The notes: generated from the sequence alone by a model not told the origin. A stretch of 18,190 bases of DNA from Planctomycetota bacterium (GCA_026417845.1 JAOACM010000020.1:1-18190), one strand, 5' to 3'. Counted from the first letter of the stretch, positions 7,150 to 15,177 are shown. Made by a program: numbers and translations.

Positions 7150-9903
7150 CTAAGCCGCGGCGTCCCCTTCGCCGCGCGCCCGCGTGAACCTCGCCTCCTT
7201 CAGGAGCCTTATCTGCATCACCGTGAACCCGATCAGCATCGCTCCCATCACCCACGCCACCGCGGTCGCGTACCCGAAGCGCAGGTGGAGGAAGGCGTTG
7301 TACCATATCTCCAGACCCATCACATACGTCCGGTTGTTCAGGCCGCCTCCTGTGAACAGGAAGATGTTTTCCATGGCGTGAAAGGCGCCTATGAAGGCAC
7401 CCAGCAGGGTTATCAGCAGCAGCGGCTTCAGGGCGGGCAGCGTCACGTGCCATATCTTCTGAAACGGTCCGGCCCCGTCCATGTCCGCCGCCTCGTAAAG
7501 CTCTTCGGGGATGCTCTTGAGCGCCGCAAGATATATGATGCTCCCGGCTCCAAGCCCGCTCCATATCCCGGGAACTATCACGCAGACCATCGCCAGCCGC
7601 GGATCCTGCAGCCACTTCAAAGGCGCGATATCGGTGCCGAACGTCCCGTCAATGAACTCCAGGATGGCATTGAGCAGGCCCGCCTGGCTCGGATCGTAGA
7701 ACCACCGCCAGAGATACACCGTCACAAGGCCGCTTATGACCGCCGGCAGGTAATATATGACCCGGAAGGCCATCTTCAGGCGCGGCACCTCCGACAGCAT
7801 TATCGCCAGGATCACAGGGGGGAAAAAGCCTAGCAGCAGCGAGAGCAGCACGTAGAGGATCGTGTTGAACAGCGACATCCAGAAATCGCTGTTGTGGAAC
7901 ATCTCTATGAAGTTGTCCAGCCAGACCCAGCGGCCTCCGCCGAGTATCCTGTAATCCTGGAAGGCCATTGCGGCGCCGCGGACCAGCGGGTAATACTGCC
8001 AGATCGCAATGGAGAGGATGGCTGCCGCCATGAAGGCCCAGGCAAGGGCGTGGAATTTCAGATTCCGGCTACCGACAAACCCTTCAGCCGCGGGCGGTCC
8101 GGTCCTCAGCGCCCTGACCACCCGGACGCCGCCCCAGACGAAGAGCGCAGCCACGGCGGCCACCACGAACCACCCGTATATGCGGTCGCGCCGCAGCCTT
8201 TCCTCGGGGATGCGCCCCAGCATGCGCTCATTGGTATCCCTGACGGCCCGCTCAAGAAGGCCGGCTATCTCCTCGCTGTCGGCGTCATCCTCGGGACTGC
8301 CGGACTCCAGGTTCGCCTTCAGCCGGGCATCGGGATCGGTCAGGATAGCCTCCAGCGGCTTCGCGATCTGCTGGTAGATGTGCTGGCAGTTCCTCCCGTA
8401 AGGCTCGGGCTTGCCGCGTTCGAACGCCTTGACGGCGGCCTCGCGCCACAGCCTGGGAATCTCGTCTATGTGGCTTTCGTAGCCGAATTCCCTCAGACGC
8501 GCCGGGTGGACGTACCTTGCATAGCCGCCCTCCACCATCACCCGCGTCTTGATGCGCCGCGCTTCAGAGGAATTCAGAAAGGAAATGTAACGCCATGCGG
8601 CGTCTATCCGCTTGGGGTCGCGGACCTGCGAGTTTATCCCGTACATGGGGCTGTTGAACTCCGCCCCGAAATCCCCGTCCGGCCCCAGCGGCAGGGGGGC
8701 GAGCCCGACCTGGTCGGGGGAATGCCACGTCCCCAGAATGAGAAACTCCCTGACGTACCACATCCGCATGGCGCACTTGCGGTTGCTGAAGTCCGCGCCG
8801 CCGTCGGTATCATTGCGGGCGATCGCCACCTCCCGGCTCCCGGACCTCTTGTAAGTGTTCAGAAGCTTCCGGTAGAACTTGAACGCACGCACGGCCTTCG
8901 GGTTGTCGAAGACAGCCCTCCAGTTCCCCTGCCCGTCCTCCTCGAGCACCTCGGAGCCGGATTGCCACAGGAAGTTCATGAAATGCCACGCGCCGGACGG
9001 CAACGCCAGTCCGTACACGCCCTCCTCAGGATCGGCTATCGCCATGCAGGCATCGTAAAGCTCCTGCCATGTGCCGGGAGGCTTTTCCGGATCGAGCCCG
9101 GCCGCCTTGAACATGTCCTTCCGGTACATCAGCGCCATGACCACCGTGTCGTTCGGCACCGTGTACACGTGCCGCTCACCCTCCGGCGACCTGGTGTATA
9201 TTACCTTCCATACCCTGGGATGAATGTTGATCCGGCCGGGATTCCTTCCGATATCCTCCAGCTTCAGTTCCCGGGGCTCGATCAGCGTCGCCGGGTCGGG
9301 CGGGTCGCATTCGTCCCACAAAAGCGCCTCCGCCGCCGCTCTCGCCGCCGGCGGATCGGATGCCCCGGAGACCGGCCTCGGCCGCCAGTTCCTGCGGAAC
9401 CATCCCTCCGGCGTCCGTTTGATCGCGCAGCGGTCCGCGTCGTAGAAAAACCGCACGTCGGGGATCTTTTCCCAGTCCGGAGGCAGCGACTCGCGGTGGA
9501 ACCATTCCACGTAGAAATCATCCAGCGGTATCAGGAAACCCTGCCGCACGAACTGGTCGAGCGACCGGAAATTCACGAAAAGTATCTCGCCGGCGGTATC
9601 GCCGGCCATGGACATGAAAAGCGACGATTCGCCGGCGCGACCCTCGACCCTGATGGCGCTCCCCGTCCCGAAAGAGACATCCGGATTGCGGGCAAGGAAG
9701 GCATTCACGACGGCCTGATCGGCCTCCCCGCTTATGTCGCGGGGCGGGGAACGGGGATTTATCGGCCCGCTGAAATGGCTCACGCGCAGGACGACCTTGC
9801 CCTCAGCCTCGGCGGAACGCTCCGCCGGCGGCTCCCGCGACGCTATCGCCCACAGGAGAAGGACGAGCGTCGCCGCGAGGATGATCGTCAGACGCAGGTT
9901 CAT
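7150..9903 (-). CDS. Fusion of extracellular solute-binding protein and MalF-type permease
   Basis: A 917-residue two-domain transporter subunit. Residues about 4-21 form a hydrophobic anchor with no obvious lipobox. Residues about 36-565 look like a family-1 type sugar-binding protein: VVLRVSHFSGPIN near the start, then VYTVPNDTVVMALMYRKDMF (247-266), the AGLDPEKPPGTWQELYD block, and AWRYISFLNSSEARR (436-450). A membrane segment (about 576-598) brings the chain back to the cytoplasm. A MalF-type permease core (about 615-905) follows, with its EAA loop ELYEAADMDGAGPFQKIW (801-818). I choose the ATG at 9903 because it directly precedes the hydrophobic anchor; upstream in-frame starts give an implausible leader. 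Binding protein and permease are normally separate genes, so here the receptor is covalently attached. The partner permease follows 142 bp downstream and no ATPase gene is nearby. The substrate is not deducible, but a sugar or oligosaccharide is likely. Confidence 0.93.
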   Translation of the reverse strand: MNLRLTIILAATLVLLLWAIASREPPAERSAEAEGKVVLRVSHFSGPINPRSPPRDISGEADQAVVNAFLARNPDVSFGTGSAIRVEGRAGESSLFMSMAGDTAGEILFVNFRSLDQFVRQGFLIPLDDFYVEWFHRESLPPDWEKIPDVRFFYDADRCAIKRTPEGWFRRNWRPRPVSGASDPPAARAAAEALLWDECDPPDPATLIEPRELKLEDIGRNPGRINIHPRVWKVIYTRSPEGERHVYTVPNDTVVMALMYRKDMFKAAGLDPEKPPGTWQELYDACMAIADPEEGVYGLALPSGAWHFMNFLWQSGSEVLEEDGQGNWRAVFDNPKAVRAFKFYRKLLNTYKRSGSREVAIARNDTDGGADFSNRKCAMRMWYVREFLILGTWHSPDQVGLAPLPLGPDGDFGAEFNSPMYGINSQVRDPKRIDAAWRYISFLNSSEARRIKTRVMVEGGYARYVHPARLREFGYESHIDEIPRLWREAAVKAFERGKPEPYGRNCQHIYQQIAKPLEAILTDPDARLKANLESGSPEDDADSEEIAGLLERAVRDTNERMLGRIPEERLRRDRIYGWFVVAAVAALFVWGGVRVVRALRTGPPAAEGFVGSRNLKFHALAWAFMAAAILSIAIWQYYPLVRGAAMAFQDYRILGGGRWVWLDNFIEMFHNSDFWMSLFNTILYVLLSLLLGFFPPVILAIMLSEVPRLKMAFRVIYYLPAVISGLVTVYLWRWFYDPSQAGLLNAILEFIDGTFGTDIAPLKWLQDPRLAMVCVIVPGIWSGLGAGSIIYLAALKSIPEELYEAADMDGAGPFQKIWHVTLPALKPLLLITLLGAFIGAFHAMENIFLFTGGGLNNRTYVMGLEIWYNAFLHLRFGYATAVAWVMGAMLIGFTVMQIRLLKEARFTRARGEGDAAA

Positions 9904-10386
9904 CCCCAGGCGCCCCCGATCCCCAAGGTACCGGCCGCAACAGCCTCCTCCCCCTCCAAAGGCCGCCTGTGCAGACCGGAATGACATATCTTTGTTGATT
10001 CCCGCCGCCGTGGCAAGGAAAGGAACAGAGACGCGCATGAGCCGGGTGCATGGCCGTAAATGCGTGAATTTCCGGGCCATGAGGCGAGGGCCAGGCAGTT
10101 GCGACCTACGGCGCGGTAGCGCGGTCTGGGGAAAGAGATTTACGCTGGCGGCGAGGGTCCTTACCCCAGATTTTCAGAGATCCCTCATCCGCCGGGTGGC
10201 GTTTCCCGCGATTTTTACCCCAAGCGGCTTTCAGAGAGGGCCGGAGGCAGGCCTGCGCGTACTCCTCCGCGCCCGTCCGTCGCGTCCTCTCTGACGGCTG
10301 CGGACCAGCAGCGTAACCGGCTTGAGGGGCCGGGATGAAGAATCGCGCCGGGGTTGTCGGGATCCGCGGTGGGGTGGGCCAGCGAT
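9904..10386. other. Upstream region of the importer genes
   Basis: No supported gene. This 483-bp spacer lies between the end of the dehydrogenase gene and the binding-protein/permease fusion, so it should carry the importer promoter. I find no clear -35/-10 pair on the minus strand. It does contain a two-part motif present twice: TTACCCCA (10161-10168) followed by TTTCAGAGA (10172-10180), and TTACCCCA (10215-10222) followed by TTTCAGAGA (10229-10237). These are listed separately. Confidence 0.55.
10161..10237. promoter_or_regulatory. Duplicated two-part motif, possible regulator sites
   Basis: TTACCCCA and TTTCAGAGA occur in the same order and orientation twice, separated by 3 bases in the first copy and 6 in the second. 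The two copies are about 54-57 bp apart, close to five helical turns. They lie about 260-340 bp upstream of the importer start at 9903. The repetition is seen directly; a role as regulator sites is inference. Confidence 0.35.
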
Positions 10387-11454
10387 TCAGCGGCCAAGAG
10401 CCCCGGCCACCAGGTCGCCGACCTCGGATGTGGAATAGCCCATCCTGCCGGCCGCCAGGTCTTTGAGCTTATTGGCCGTGACGTGCATGACGGCCGCTTC
10501 GACGGCGCGGGCGGCCTTCGCCTCGCCGAGGTGGTCGAGCATCATGGCGCCCGCGCAGATGGCGGCCAGGGGGTTTATGACGTTTTTGCCGGTATACTTC
10601 GGCGCCGATCCCCCTATCGGCTCAAACATGCTGACGCCGCCCGGATTCAGGTTGCCCCCGGCGGCTATGCCCATTCCGCCCTGAATCATGGCGCCCAGAT
10701 CGGTTATTATGTCGCCGAACATGTTGGGGGTGACGATCACGTCGAACCATTCGGGATTTTTGACGAACCACATGCAGGCGGCGTCCACATGGGCGTATTC
10801 CCGCTTTATGTCCGGGAAATCCTTCTCCCCAACTTCGTTGAAGACCCGCCACCACAGATCGCCGCACCAGGTAAGAACATTGGTCTTGGCGATGAGGTGA
10901 AGCGTCTTCTTCTTCGCGCGCCTGCGGGCCAGCTCGAATGCGAACCTCACGCACCGCTCCACGCCGAACCTGGTAGCCACCATTATCTGCGTGGCGACCT
11001 CGTTCGGCGTGCCTTTGTACTGAACGCCGCCCATTCCGCTGTAGAGGTCCTCGGTGTTCTCGCGAACGACCACGAAGTCTATGTCTTCCGGCCCTTTGCC
11101 GGCGAGCGGGCACTTGACGCCGGGGTACAGCTTTACCGGCCGGAGGTTTATGTACTGATCCAGCTCGAAGCGCAGTCTCAGCAGTATGCCCTTCTCGAGT
11201 ATGCCCGGCGCGACGTCGGGGTGGCCGATGGCGCCGAGGTATATGGCGTCGAACTTCCGCAGTTCGCCGACGGCGCCGTCCGGGAGCGTCTCGCCGGTCC
11301 GCTTGTAGCGTTCGCCGCCGAAGTCGAACTCCTTCGTCTTGATCGCGAAACCGAACCTGGCCGCAGCCGCACGGATGACCTTCAATCCTTCGCGGATGAC
11401 CTCCGGCCCCGTCCCGTCACCTGGAATTACCGCGATCCTGTATTCCCCGGCCAT
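10387..11454 (-). CDS. Isopropylmalate/isocitrate/tartrate-type dehydrogenase, probably LeuB-like
   Basis: A 355-residue NAD(P)-dependent decarboxylating beta-hydroxyacid dehydrogenase. The family N-terminus is IAVIPGDGTGPEV (7-19). The substrate-binding arginines lie in LLRLRFELDQYINLRP (91-106), and the catalytic-site lysine is in IAKTNV (K190). Metal-binding aspartates are in HVDAACM (D224) and in NMFGDIITDLGAMIQGGMGI (244-263). The NAD loop reads EPIGGSAPKYTGKN (278-291), where the classical LeuB loop has EPxHGSAPD. Length and the RP/PGV region fit 3-isopropylmalate dehydrogenase (leucine synthesis), but the FELDQYxNLRPVKLxPGV stretch also resembles tartrate/D-malate dehydrogenases. No leuA, leuC or leuD gene is in the window to settle this. 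The ATG at 11454 has GGGGAGG seven bases upstream, and a 12-bp palindrome lies 63 bp upstream. Confidence 0.88.
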   Translation of the reverse strand: MAGEYRIAVIPGDGTGPEVIREGLKVIRAAAARFGFAIKTKEFDFGGERYKRTGETLPDGAVGELRKFDAIYLGAIGHPDVAPGILEKGILLRLRFELDQYINLRPVKLYPGVKCPLAGKGPEDIDFVVVRENTEDLYSGMGGVQYKGTPNEVATQIMVATRFGVERCVRFAFELARRRAKKKTLHLIAKTNVLTWCGDLWWRVFNEVGEKDFPDIKREYAHVDAACMWFVKNPEWFDVIVTPNMFGDIITDLGAMIQGGMGIAAGGNLNPGGVSMFEPIGGSAPKYTGKNVINPLAAICAGAMMLDHLGEAKAARAVEAAVMHVTANKLKDLAAGRMGYSTSEVGDLVAGALGR

Positions 11455-11516
11455 TTATCCGCCTCCCCTTCCCTCCTGCCGACACCAAGCCGTGTTCGCA
11501 TCTTTCCGGCCGCCCA

Positions 11517-11528
11517 TTTTCCGGAAAA
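11517..11528. promoter_or_regulatory. Perfect 12-bp palindrome upstream of dehydrogenase gene
   Basis: TTTTCCGGAAAA is a perfect palindrome 62 bp before the dehydrogenase start at 11454, in the 263-bp spacer after the anti-sigma gene. Its size and symmetry suit a dimeric repressor site, but a single copy can arise by chance. No promoter elements could be placed confidently around it. Confidence 0.3.
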
Positions 11529-11717
11529 CCTGCGTAGGAACACGGGCGGCGCGGGAGATCGGAATTCTACGGTGGAGCGATCCGCAATCAAGCGATGTCA
11601 CCGCGCCGGAGGAAACGAGGGCATCGCGGAAAGAACTCCCGCCTGCGCGGAGCAGACGGTATGGCCAGCGCATTAATCGTCAATGCTACGGACCCGGCGG
11701 TCTGTAGTTCGGGCAGG

Positions 11718-12338
11718 TCAGAAGCCGGCGATGCCGCGCGAAACCACGAGGAGGTAGTGGACGATGCAGCAGCCGAGCAGCCCGGCAAGGCCAAGCCCAC
11801 GCATTGCCATCACCTTGTAAGGCGAAGACCAGCGTATCTCGCGGCCGGCCAGTCTGCCGATCAGCCAAGTGTCGAAATTCGCCGCCTCCGGAGCGGCTAC
11901 GAACAGAAGCCCTGCGACGCCCATGAAGGCGAGGTTGAACCAGATCATGCCGCCGATGGGGACCGGGTCTCCGGTCATCGCGTCGCGGTTTTCGCCGAGC
12001 AGGGCATAGGATACCGCCGCGAAGGCAACCGCGGCCGCGACCACCGTCCATTTCAAATACTTGCGCCCGGGATGCAGCACCTCCACGGATATGGCCCTGA
12101 TACGCCTGGAGGCGCTCTCCAGCCTGTGCCCGGCCAGTATTTCGGCGACCAGGTGGTCCAAGAGACTTTCCCGCGGTATAGCCTCCCGCATCAGGTCGGC
12201 CTGGCGCGCGAGGTCGTCGTGGAATCTGGCGCACTCCGGGCAAGCGGCCATGTGCCGGCGCACGTCCGCAACGCCGGCATCGTCCAGTTCGCCATCCAGC
12301 ATCCGCGATATCGCGCGCCTGGCTCGCGAACACCTCAT
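11718..12338 (-). CDS. Membrane-anchored zinc-finger anti-sigma factor
   Basis: A 206-residue protein with an N-terminal zf-HC2-type anti-sigma domain. C3, H29, C33 and C36 form the H-x3-C-x2-C zinc site (motif RRHMAACPECARFHDDL). A linker and three predicted membrane segments follow (about 96-114, 131-149, 180-199). Such proteins hold an ECF sigma factor inactive at the membrane until a signal releases it. The cognate sigma gene lies immediately upstream. I choose the ATG at 12338 because GGAGG sits eight bases upstream; an in-frame GTG at 12359 would add seven residues. There is no large periplasmic sensor domain, so any signal would be sensed by the membrane segments, the zinc finger or an unseen partner. 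Its structure supports the role; the exact signal is unknown. Confidence 0.88.
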   Translation of the reverse strand: MRCSRARRAISRMLDGELDDAGVADVRRHMAACPECARFHDDLARQADLMREAIPRESLLDHLVAEILAGHRLESASRRIRAISVEVLHPGRKYLKWTVVAAAVAFAAVSYALLGENRDAMTGDPVPIGGMIWFNLAFMGVAGLLFVAAPEAANFDTWLIGRLAGREIRWSSPYKVMAMRGLGLAGLLGCCIVHYLLVVSRGIAGF

Positions 12339-12428
12339 GTCAAGCGCCTCCGCCACCACTGTTCCCCTTCCCGCCGCCGGCGCCTTCCGTCTCCGCGGTC
12401 CCCCCTTCGTTTCGCCACGCCGTCCACG

Positions 12429-12488
12429 CGGCCGCGCTGCGGCCGGCCCTCCGCTCGCGGGAGATTCCCCGGGACGGCAGCCGGGGAA
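12429..12488. promoter_or_regulatory. Two hairpins between sigma and anti-sigma genes
   Basis: Two perfect inverted repeats lie in the 154-bp spacer. CGGCCGC/GCGGCCG is at 12429-12435 and 12439-12445 (loop 3). TTCCCCGG/CCGGGGAA is at 12465-12472 and 12481-12488 (loop 8), starting four bases after the sigma gene ends. Neither is followed by a U-tract on the minus strand. They could reduce anti-sigma expression relative to sigma, or stabilise the 3' end of a processed message. GC-rich sequence makes chance stems fairly common. Confidence 0.4.
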
Positions 12489-12492
12489 ACGG

Positions 12493-13041
12493 TCAGGTTT
12501 TCTCCAGATAGCGCGCCAGCGCCTCTCTCAGCATCTCCTTCCCCCTCAGCAGCCGCTTGTCCACCGCGGCTACGGATATGTTCAGCATCTTCGCTATTTC
12601 CTCGTAGGACTTCCCGTCCACGTACTTCAGCATCAGCACCTCGCGGTATTCCGCCTTTATTTCCGTCAGAGCCTTCCGGATACCCTCGCGGCGCTCACGC
12701 CTCAGCATATCCTCGAGAGGCGTCTCGACTTCTCTCGTCCGCTCAATCTCCTCCTTGGCCTGGAGCGCCGCCAATCCCCGTTTCCGTCTCCTCAGCAGGT
12801 ATATTGCCCTCAGCCTGGCTATTCCGTAGACCCACTGTCCGAATCGGGAAGGGTCGCGGAGTTTTCCCAGGCTGCGGTGCGCCTCGAGAAATGCCTCCTG
12901 CGCTACATCCCGCGCCGCACCTACCTCCCCCAGATACGAATACGCTGCCCCCACCACGGCGGGCAGGTACTTCTCCACAAGGGCCCTGAAGGCCTCGGCA
13001 TCCCCGCCTTTCGCGCGCAGCACCAGCTCCCTATCCTGCAC
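12493..13041 (-). CDS. ECF-type RNA polymerase sigma factor
   Basis: A 182-residue sigma-70-family factor with only regions 2 and 4, as in the ECF class. Region 2 runs from DAEAFRALVEKYLP through ARDVAQEAFLEAHRSL and the -10-binding stretch FGQWVYGIARLRAIYLLRRR. Region 4 has AEYREVLMLKYVDGKSYEEI, then AKMLNISVAAVDKRLLRGKE, the helix-turn-helix that reads the -35 element. The GTG at 13041 gives the usual ECF N-terminus (QDRELVLRAKGGDAEAF) and has GGGAG seven bases upstream. An ATG at 13089 would add 16 residues but lacks a good ribosome site. The anti-sigma gene follows 154 bp downstream in the same direction, the standard paired arrangement. A sigma-70-like promoter lies at 13212-13239. The regulon is unknown. 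Confidence 0.93.
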   Translation of the reverse strand: MQDRELVLRAKGGDAEAFRALVEKYLPAVVGAAYSYLGEVGAARDVAQEAFLEAHRSLGKLRDPSRFGQWVYGIARLRAIYLLRRRKRGLAALQAKEEIERTREVETPLEDMLRRERREGIRKALTEIKAEYREVLMLKYVDGKSYEEIAKMLNISVAAVDKRLLRGKEMLREALARYLEKT

Positions 13042-13211
13042 GCCTCCACTCCCTCGCCCGGGGATGGCCTGCGCCTCTTTTCCCGTCATAAGTCTTGGTG
13101 TCCTGAAACCCACGAAACCGGACAAGCAATGTTACCCGGCACACCGCCACGGGGGAAGCCGCCTCGCGACCTGGCTGTCACCGTGGCCCTTCCGGGAACA
13201 GAACCCGGACC

Positions 13212-13239
13212 TATATATTGTGCCATAAGGAAGCGACAA
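13212..13239 (-). promoter_or_regulatory. Sigma-70-like promoter for the sigma/anti-sigma pair
   Basis: On the minus strand, TTGTCG (13234-13239) is followed after 16 bases by TATATA (13212-13217). Transcription would begin near 13205, giving a leader of about 160 nt before the GTG at 13041. A 5-bp inverted repeat CCGGG/CCCGG (13192-13196 and 13204-13208) overlaps the expected start site and could be an operator. It lies in the 279-bp spacer after the ETF-QO gene, consistent with independent transcription of the sigma gene. Confidence 0.45.
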
Positions 13240-13320
13240 ATACTACATATGCGCCAGAGTTGGGAGCGGAGGCAGGCACTATCGCAATTTTGTAGGGCGG
13301 GGTCGAACTGGGCAAGGGGG

Positions 13321-15042
13321 TCAGAGATCCTGATACTTTGGCCCGCCACCGCCCTCCGGGGGGGTCCACCGAAGGTTCTCGTAAGGGTCTTTTATATCGC
13401 AGGTCTTGCAATGCAGGCAATTACTGAAGTTGATTTTCAGACTGCCGCGGCCGCAGGAACCAGCCGGCTTATCGGAAGTTGATCCTCCGGCTTCCTTCTC
13501 CTCGGCCCACTCGTAGACAGAGGCGGGACAGAACCGGGTGCATGGACGCCCGAACTCCTCCCCGCACTTCGAGGCGCATATTTCCATATCCAGCACCTTG
13601 CAGTGCGGGGGCTGATCCTCGATGTGTTCCGTGCCCGACTTATACAGAGCTGTGAGCTTGTCGAACGTGAGCTTTCCGTCCGGCCTCAGTTCTGGCGGTC
13701 GCCCGTTGGCGCCAAGCCGGCGGAAATGCAAGTGATCCGGCTTTGCCTTCAGCTTGGCGACGAAGCCCCTGCCGCCGGTGAGCATCTGCGCGGCAAAGTG
13801 GATGTTGCCGACCAGGATGCCGCCAGAATATCCTTGCCGCCAGTTGCGCACCGCGTGCAGTTCGCGCCTGGCCCACGACAGCTCGAACAGATCGTCATAC
13901 CTTCCCAGCGCCCGTTCTGAGAAATCTCCGCCCTTAAGACATTCAAACACCGCCTCGGCGGCGAGCATCCCGGATTTCATGGCCAGATGGATGCCCTTCA
14001 GGCGCTGGGAGTTTACCATACCGGCCGAATCGCCGACGATCAGGAAACCGTCGCCGTACAGCCGCGGCATGCCGAAGTAGCCGCCTTCAGGTATCGTCTT
14101 GGCTCCGGATGCGATCATCTGGCCGCCATCAAGAATGTTCCGCACGAAGGGATGGGTCTTCCACCTCTGAAATTCGCGGTGGATGTCCATCATGGGGTCA
14201 GAGTAATCCAGACCGACGACCAGACCGACGGCTGCCCTGTCTTCCGCTACCCCGTAGATGAATCCGCCGCCGAAAGTCCCAAGGTCGAGAGGGAAGCCAA
14301 GCGTATGCACGACCTTTCCGACCGGGAAACGACCTTTTGGAACTTCCCACAGTTCCTTGCAGCCGGTCGCGTATATCTGGGGGTTGCGGTCAGCCGACAG
14401 GTTCAGGCGTTCCACCAGCTGGCGCGTCAACGATCCGCGCGTCCCCTCCCCGAATATCGTCACCTTTGCTTCTATATCGGCGCCTGGCAGGTAGTTATCC
14501 TTGGGCTTGCCGTCTTTCCCGACTCCGGCGTCGCGGCAGCGGACGCCTTTTACACGATCCCCCTCGAAGAGTATCTCCCAGCCCGGGACGCCTTCCAGTA
14601 TCTCGACGCCCTTTTCCTTCGCCCTTTCGGCCAGCCACTTCACAAGCCTGGAAAGGATGACGATGCGGCATCCGCGGTGCTTCATCGCCGGCGGCAGCAG
14701 GAATCCCGGCACGCGGAAAGCCGTATTGCCGCCCGCCAGAAAAACGAACGCCTCTTCCGATACCGGCACACCGGCCGGCAAGCCGCCTTCGTCCTTCCAA
14801 CCGGGGACCAGCTCGTCCAGAGCGCGGGGGTCGAGCACCGCGCCCGAAAGGATGTGGGATCCGATGGCAAAACCTTTCTCAATAACCAGCACGGACGGCT
14901 TCTCAACTGCCTTCCCGCCGGATGCATTGTATTTTTCCACCAGGTTCATCAGGTGTAGCGCACAGGAGAGCGACGCGGGGCCTCCGCCTACCAGAAGAAC
15001 GTCCACCTCAAGTTTTTCCCGCTCGACCGCAGCTCCGCTCAT
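13321..15042 (-). CDS. Electron transfer flavoprotein:ubiquinone oxidoreductase (ETF-QO)
   Basis: A 573-residue membrane-associated flavoprotein that passes electrons from reduced ETF (acyl-CoA and other dehydrogenases) to the quinone pool. The FAD-binding GGGPASLSCALHL is near the N-terminus (about 19-31), followed by KGFAIGSHILSGAVLDP and the typical VGDSAGMVNSQRLKGIHLAM. The C-terminal 4Fe-4S domain carries C505 (RFCPASVYEW) and C542, C545, C548 in NCLHCKTCDIKDP, the four expected cluster ligands. Length is normal for the family. The ATG at 15042 has GGAGG ten bases upstream. No etfA/etfB genes are in the window, so its electron donor is encoded elsewhere. The insertion sequence begins only 34 bp upstream of the start, so the native promoter was probably displaced; a promoter inside the element points at this gene. 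Confidence 0.96.
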   Translation of the reverse strand: MSGAAVEREKLEVDVLLVGGGPASLSCALHLMNLVEKYNASGGKAVEKPSVLVIEKGFAIGSHILSGAVLDPRALDELVPGWKDEGGLPAGVPVSEEAFVFLAGGNTAFRVPGFLLPPAMKHRGCRIVILSRLVKWLAERAKEKGVEILEGVPGWEILFEGDRVKGVRCRDAGVGKDGKPKDNYLPGADIEAKVTIFGEGTRGSLTRQLVERLNLSADRNPQIYATGCKELWEVPKGRFPVGKVVHTLGFPLDLGTFGGGFIYGVAEDRAAVGLVVGLDYSDPMMDIHREFQRWKTHPFVRNILDGGQMIASGAKTIPEGGYFGMPRLYGDGFLIVGDSAGMVNSQRLKGIHLAMKSGMLAAEAVFECLKGGDFSERALGRYDDLFELSWARRELHAVRNWRQGYSGGILVGNIHFAAQMLTGGRGFVAKLKAKPDHLHFRRLGANGRPPELRPDGKLTFDKLTALYKSGTEHIEDQPPHCKVLDMEICASKCGEEFGRPCTRFCPASVYEWAEEKEAGGSTSDKPAGSCGRGSLKINFSNCLHCKTCDIKDPYENLRWTPPEGGGGPKYQDL

Positions 15043-15091
15043 CGCCGCTCGACCTCCGCTCTTTCGCCTCTACATCGGCTTTGTTGCATAA

Positions 15092-15119
15092 AACATACCT
15101 TCCCACCTCAATCTGTCAA
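15092..15119 (-). promoter_or_regulatory. Outward-facing promoter in the left end of the insertion sequence
   Basis: On the minus strand, a perfect TTGACA (15114-15119) is followed after 16 bases by TATGTT (15092-15097), which matches 4 of 6 positions of TATAAT. Transcription would start inside the terminal repeat and reach the ETF-QO start at 15042 after a leader of about 40-45 nt that includes its ribosome site. The motif is seen directly; activity is inferred. Confidence 0.55.
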
Positions 15120-15177
15120 TAAAGGGATGAAGTCCGACCGGCCAGGAGCCGAAATATATCCCATGGGAAACGGCCGA

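Noticed and set aside
7894..9984. 696-codon open frame on the plus strand
   Set aside because: It is antisense to the binding-protein/permease fusion, has low-quality composition and no motif.
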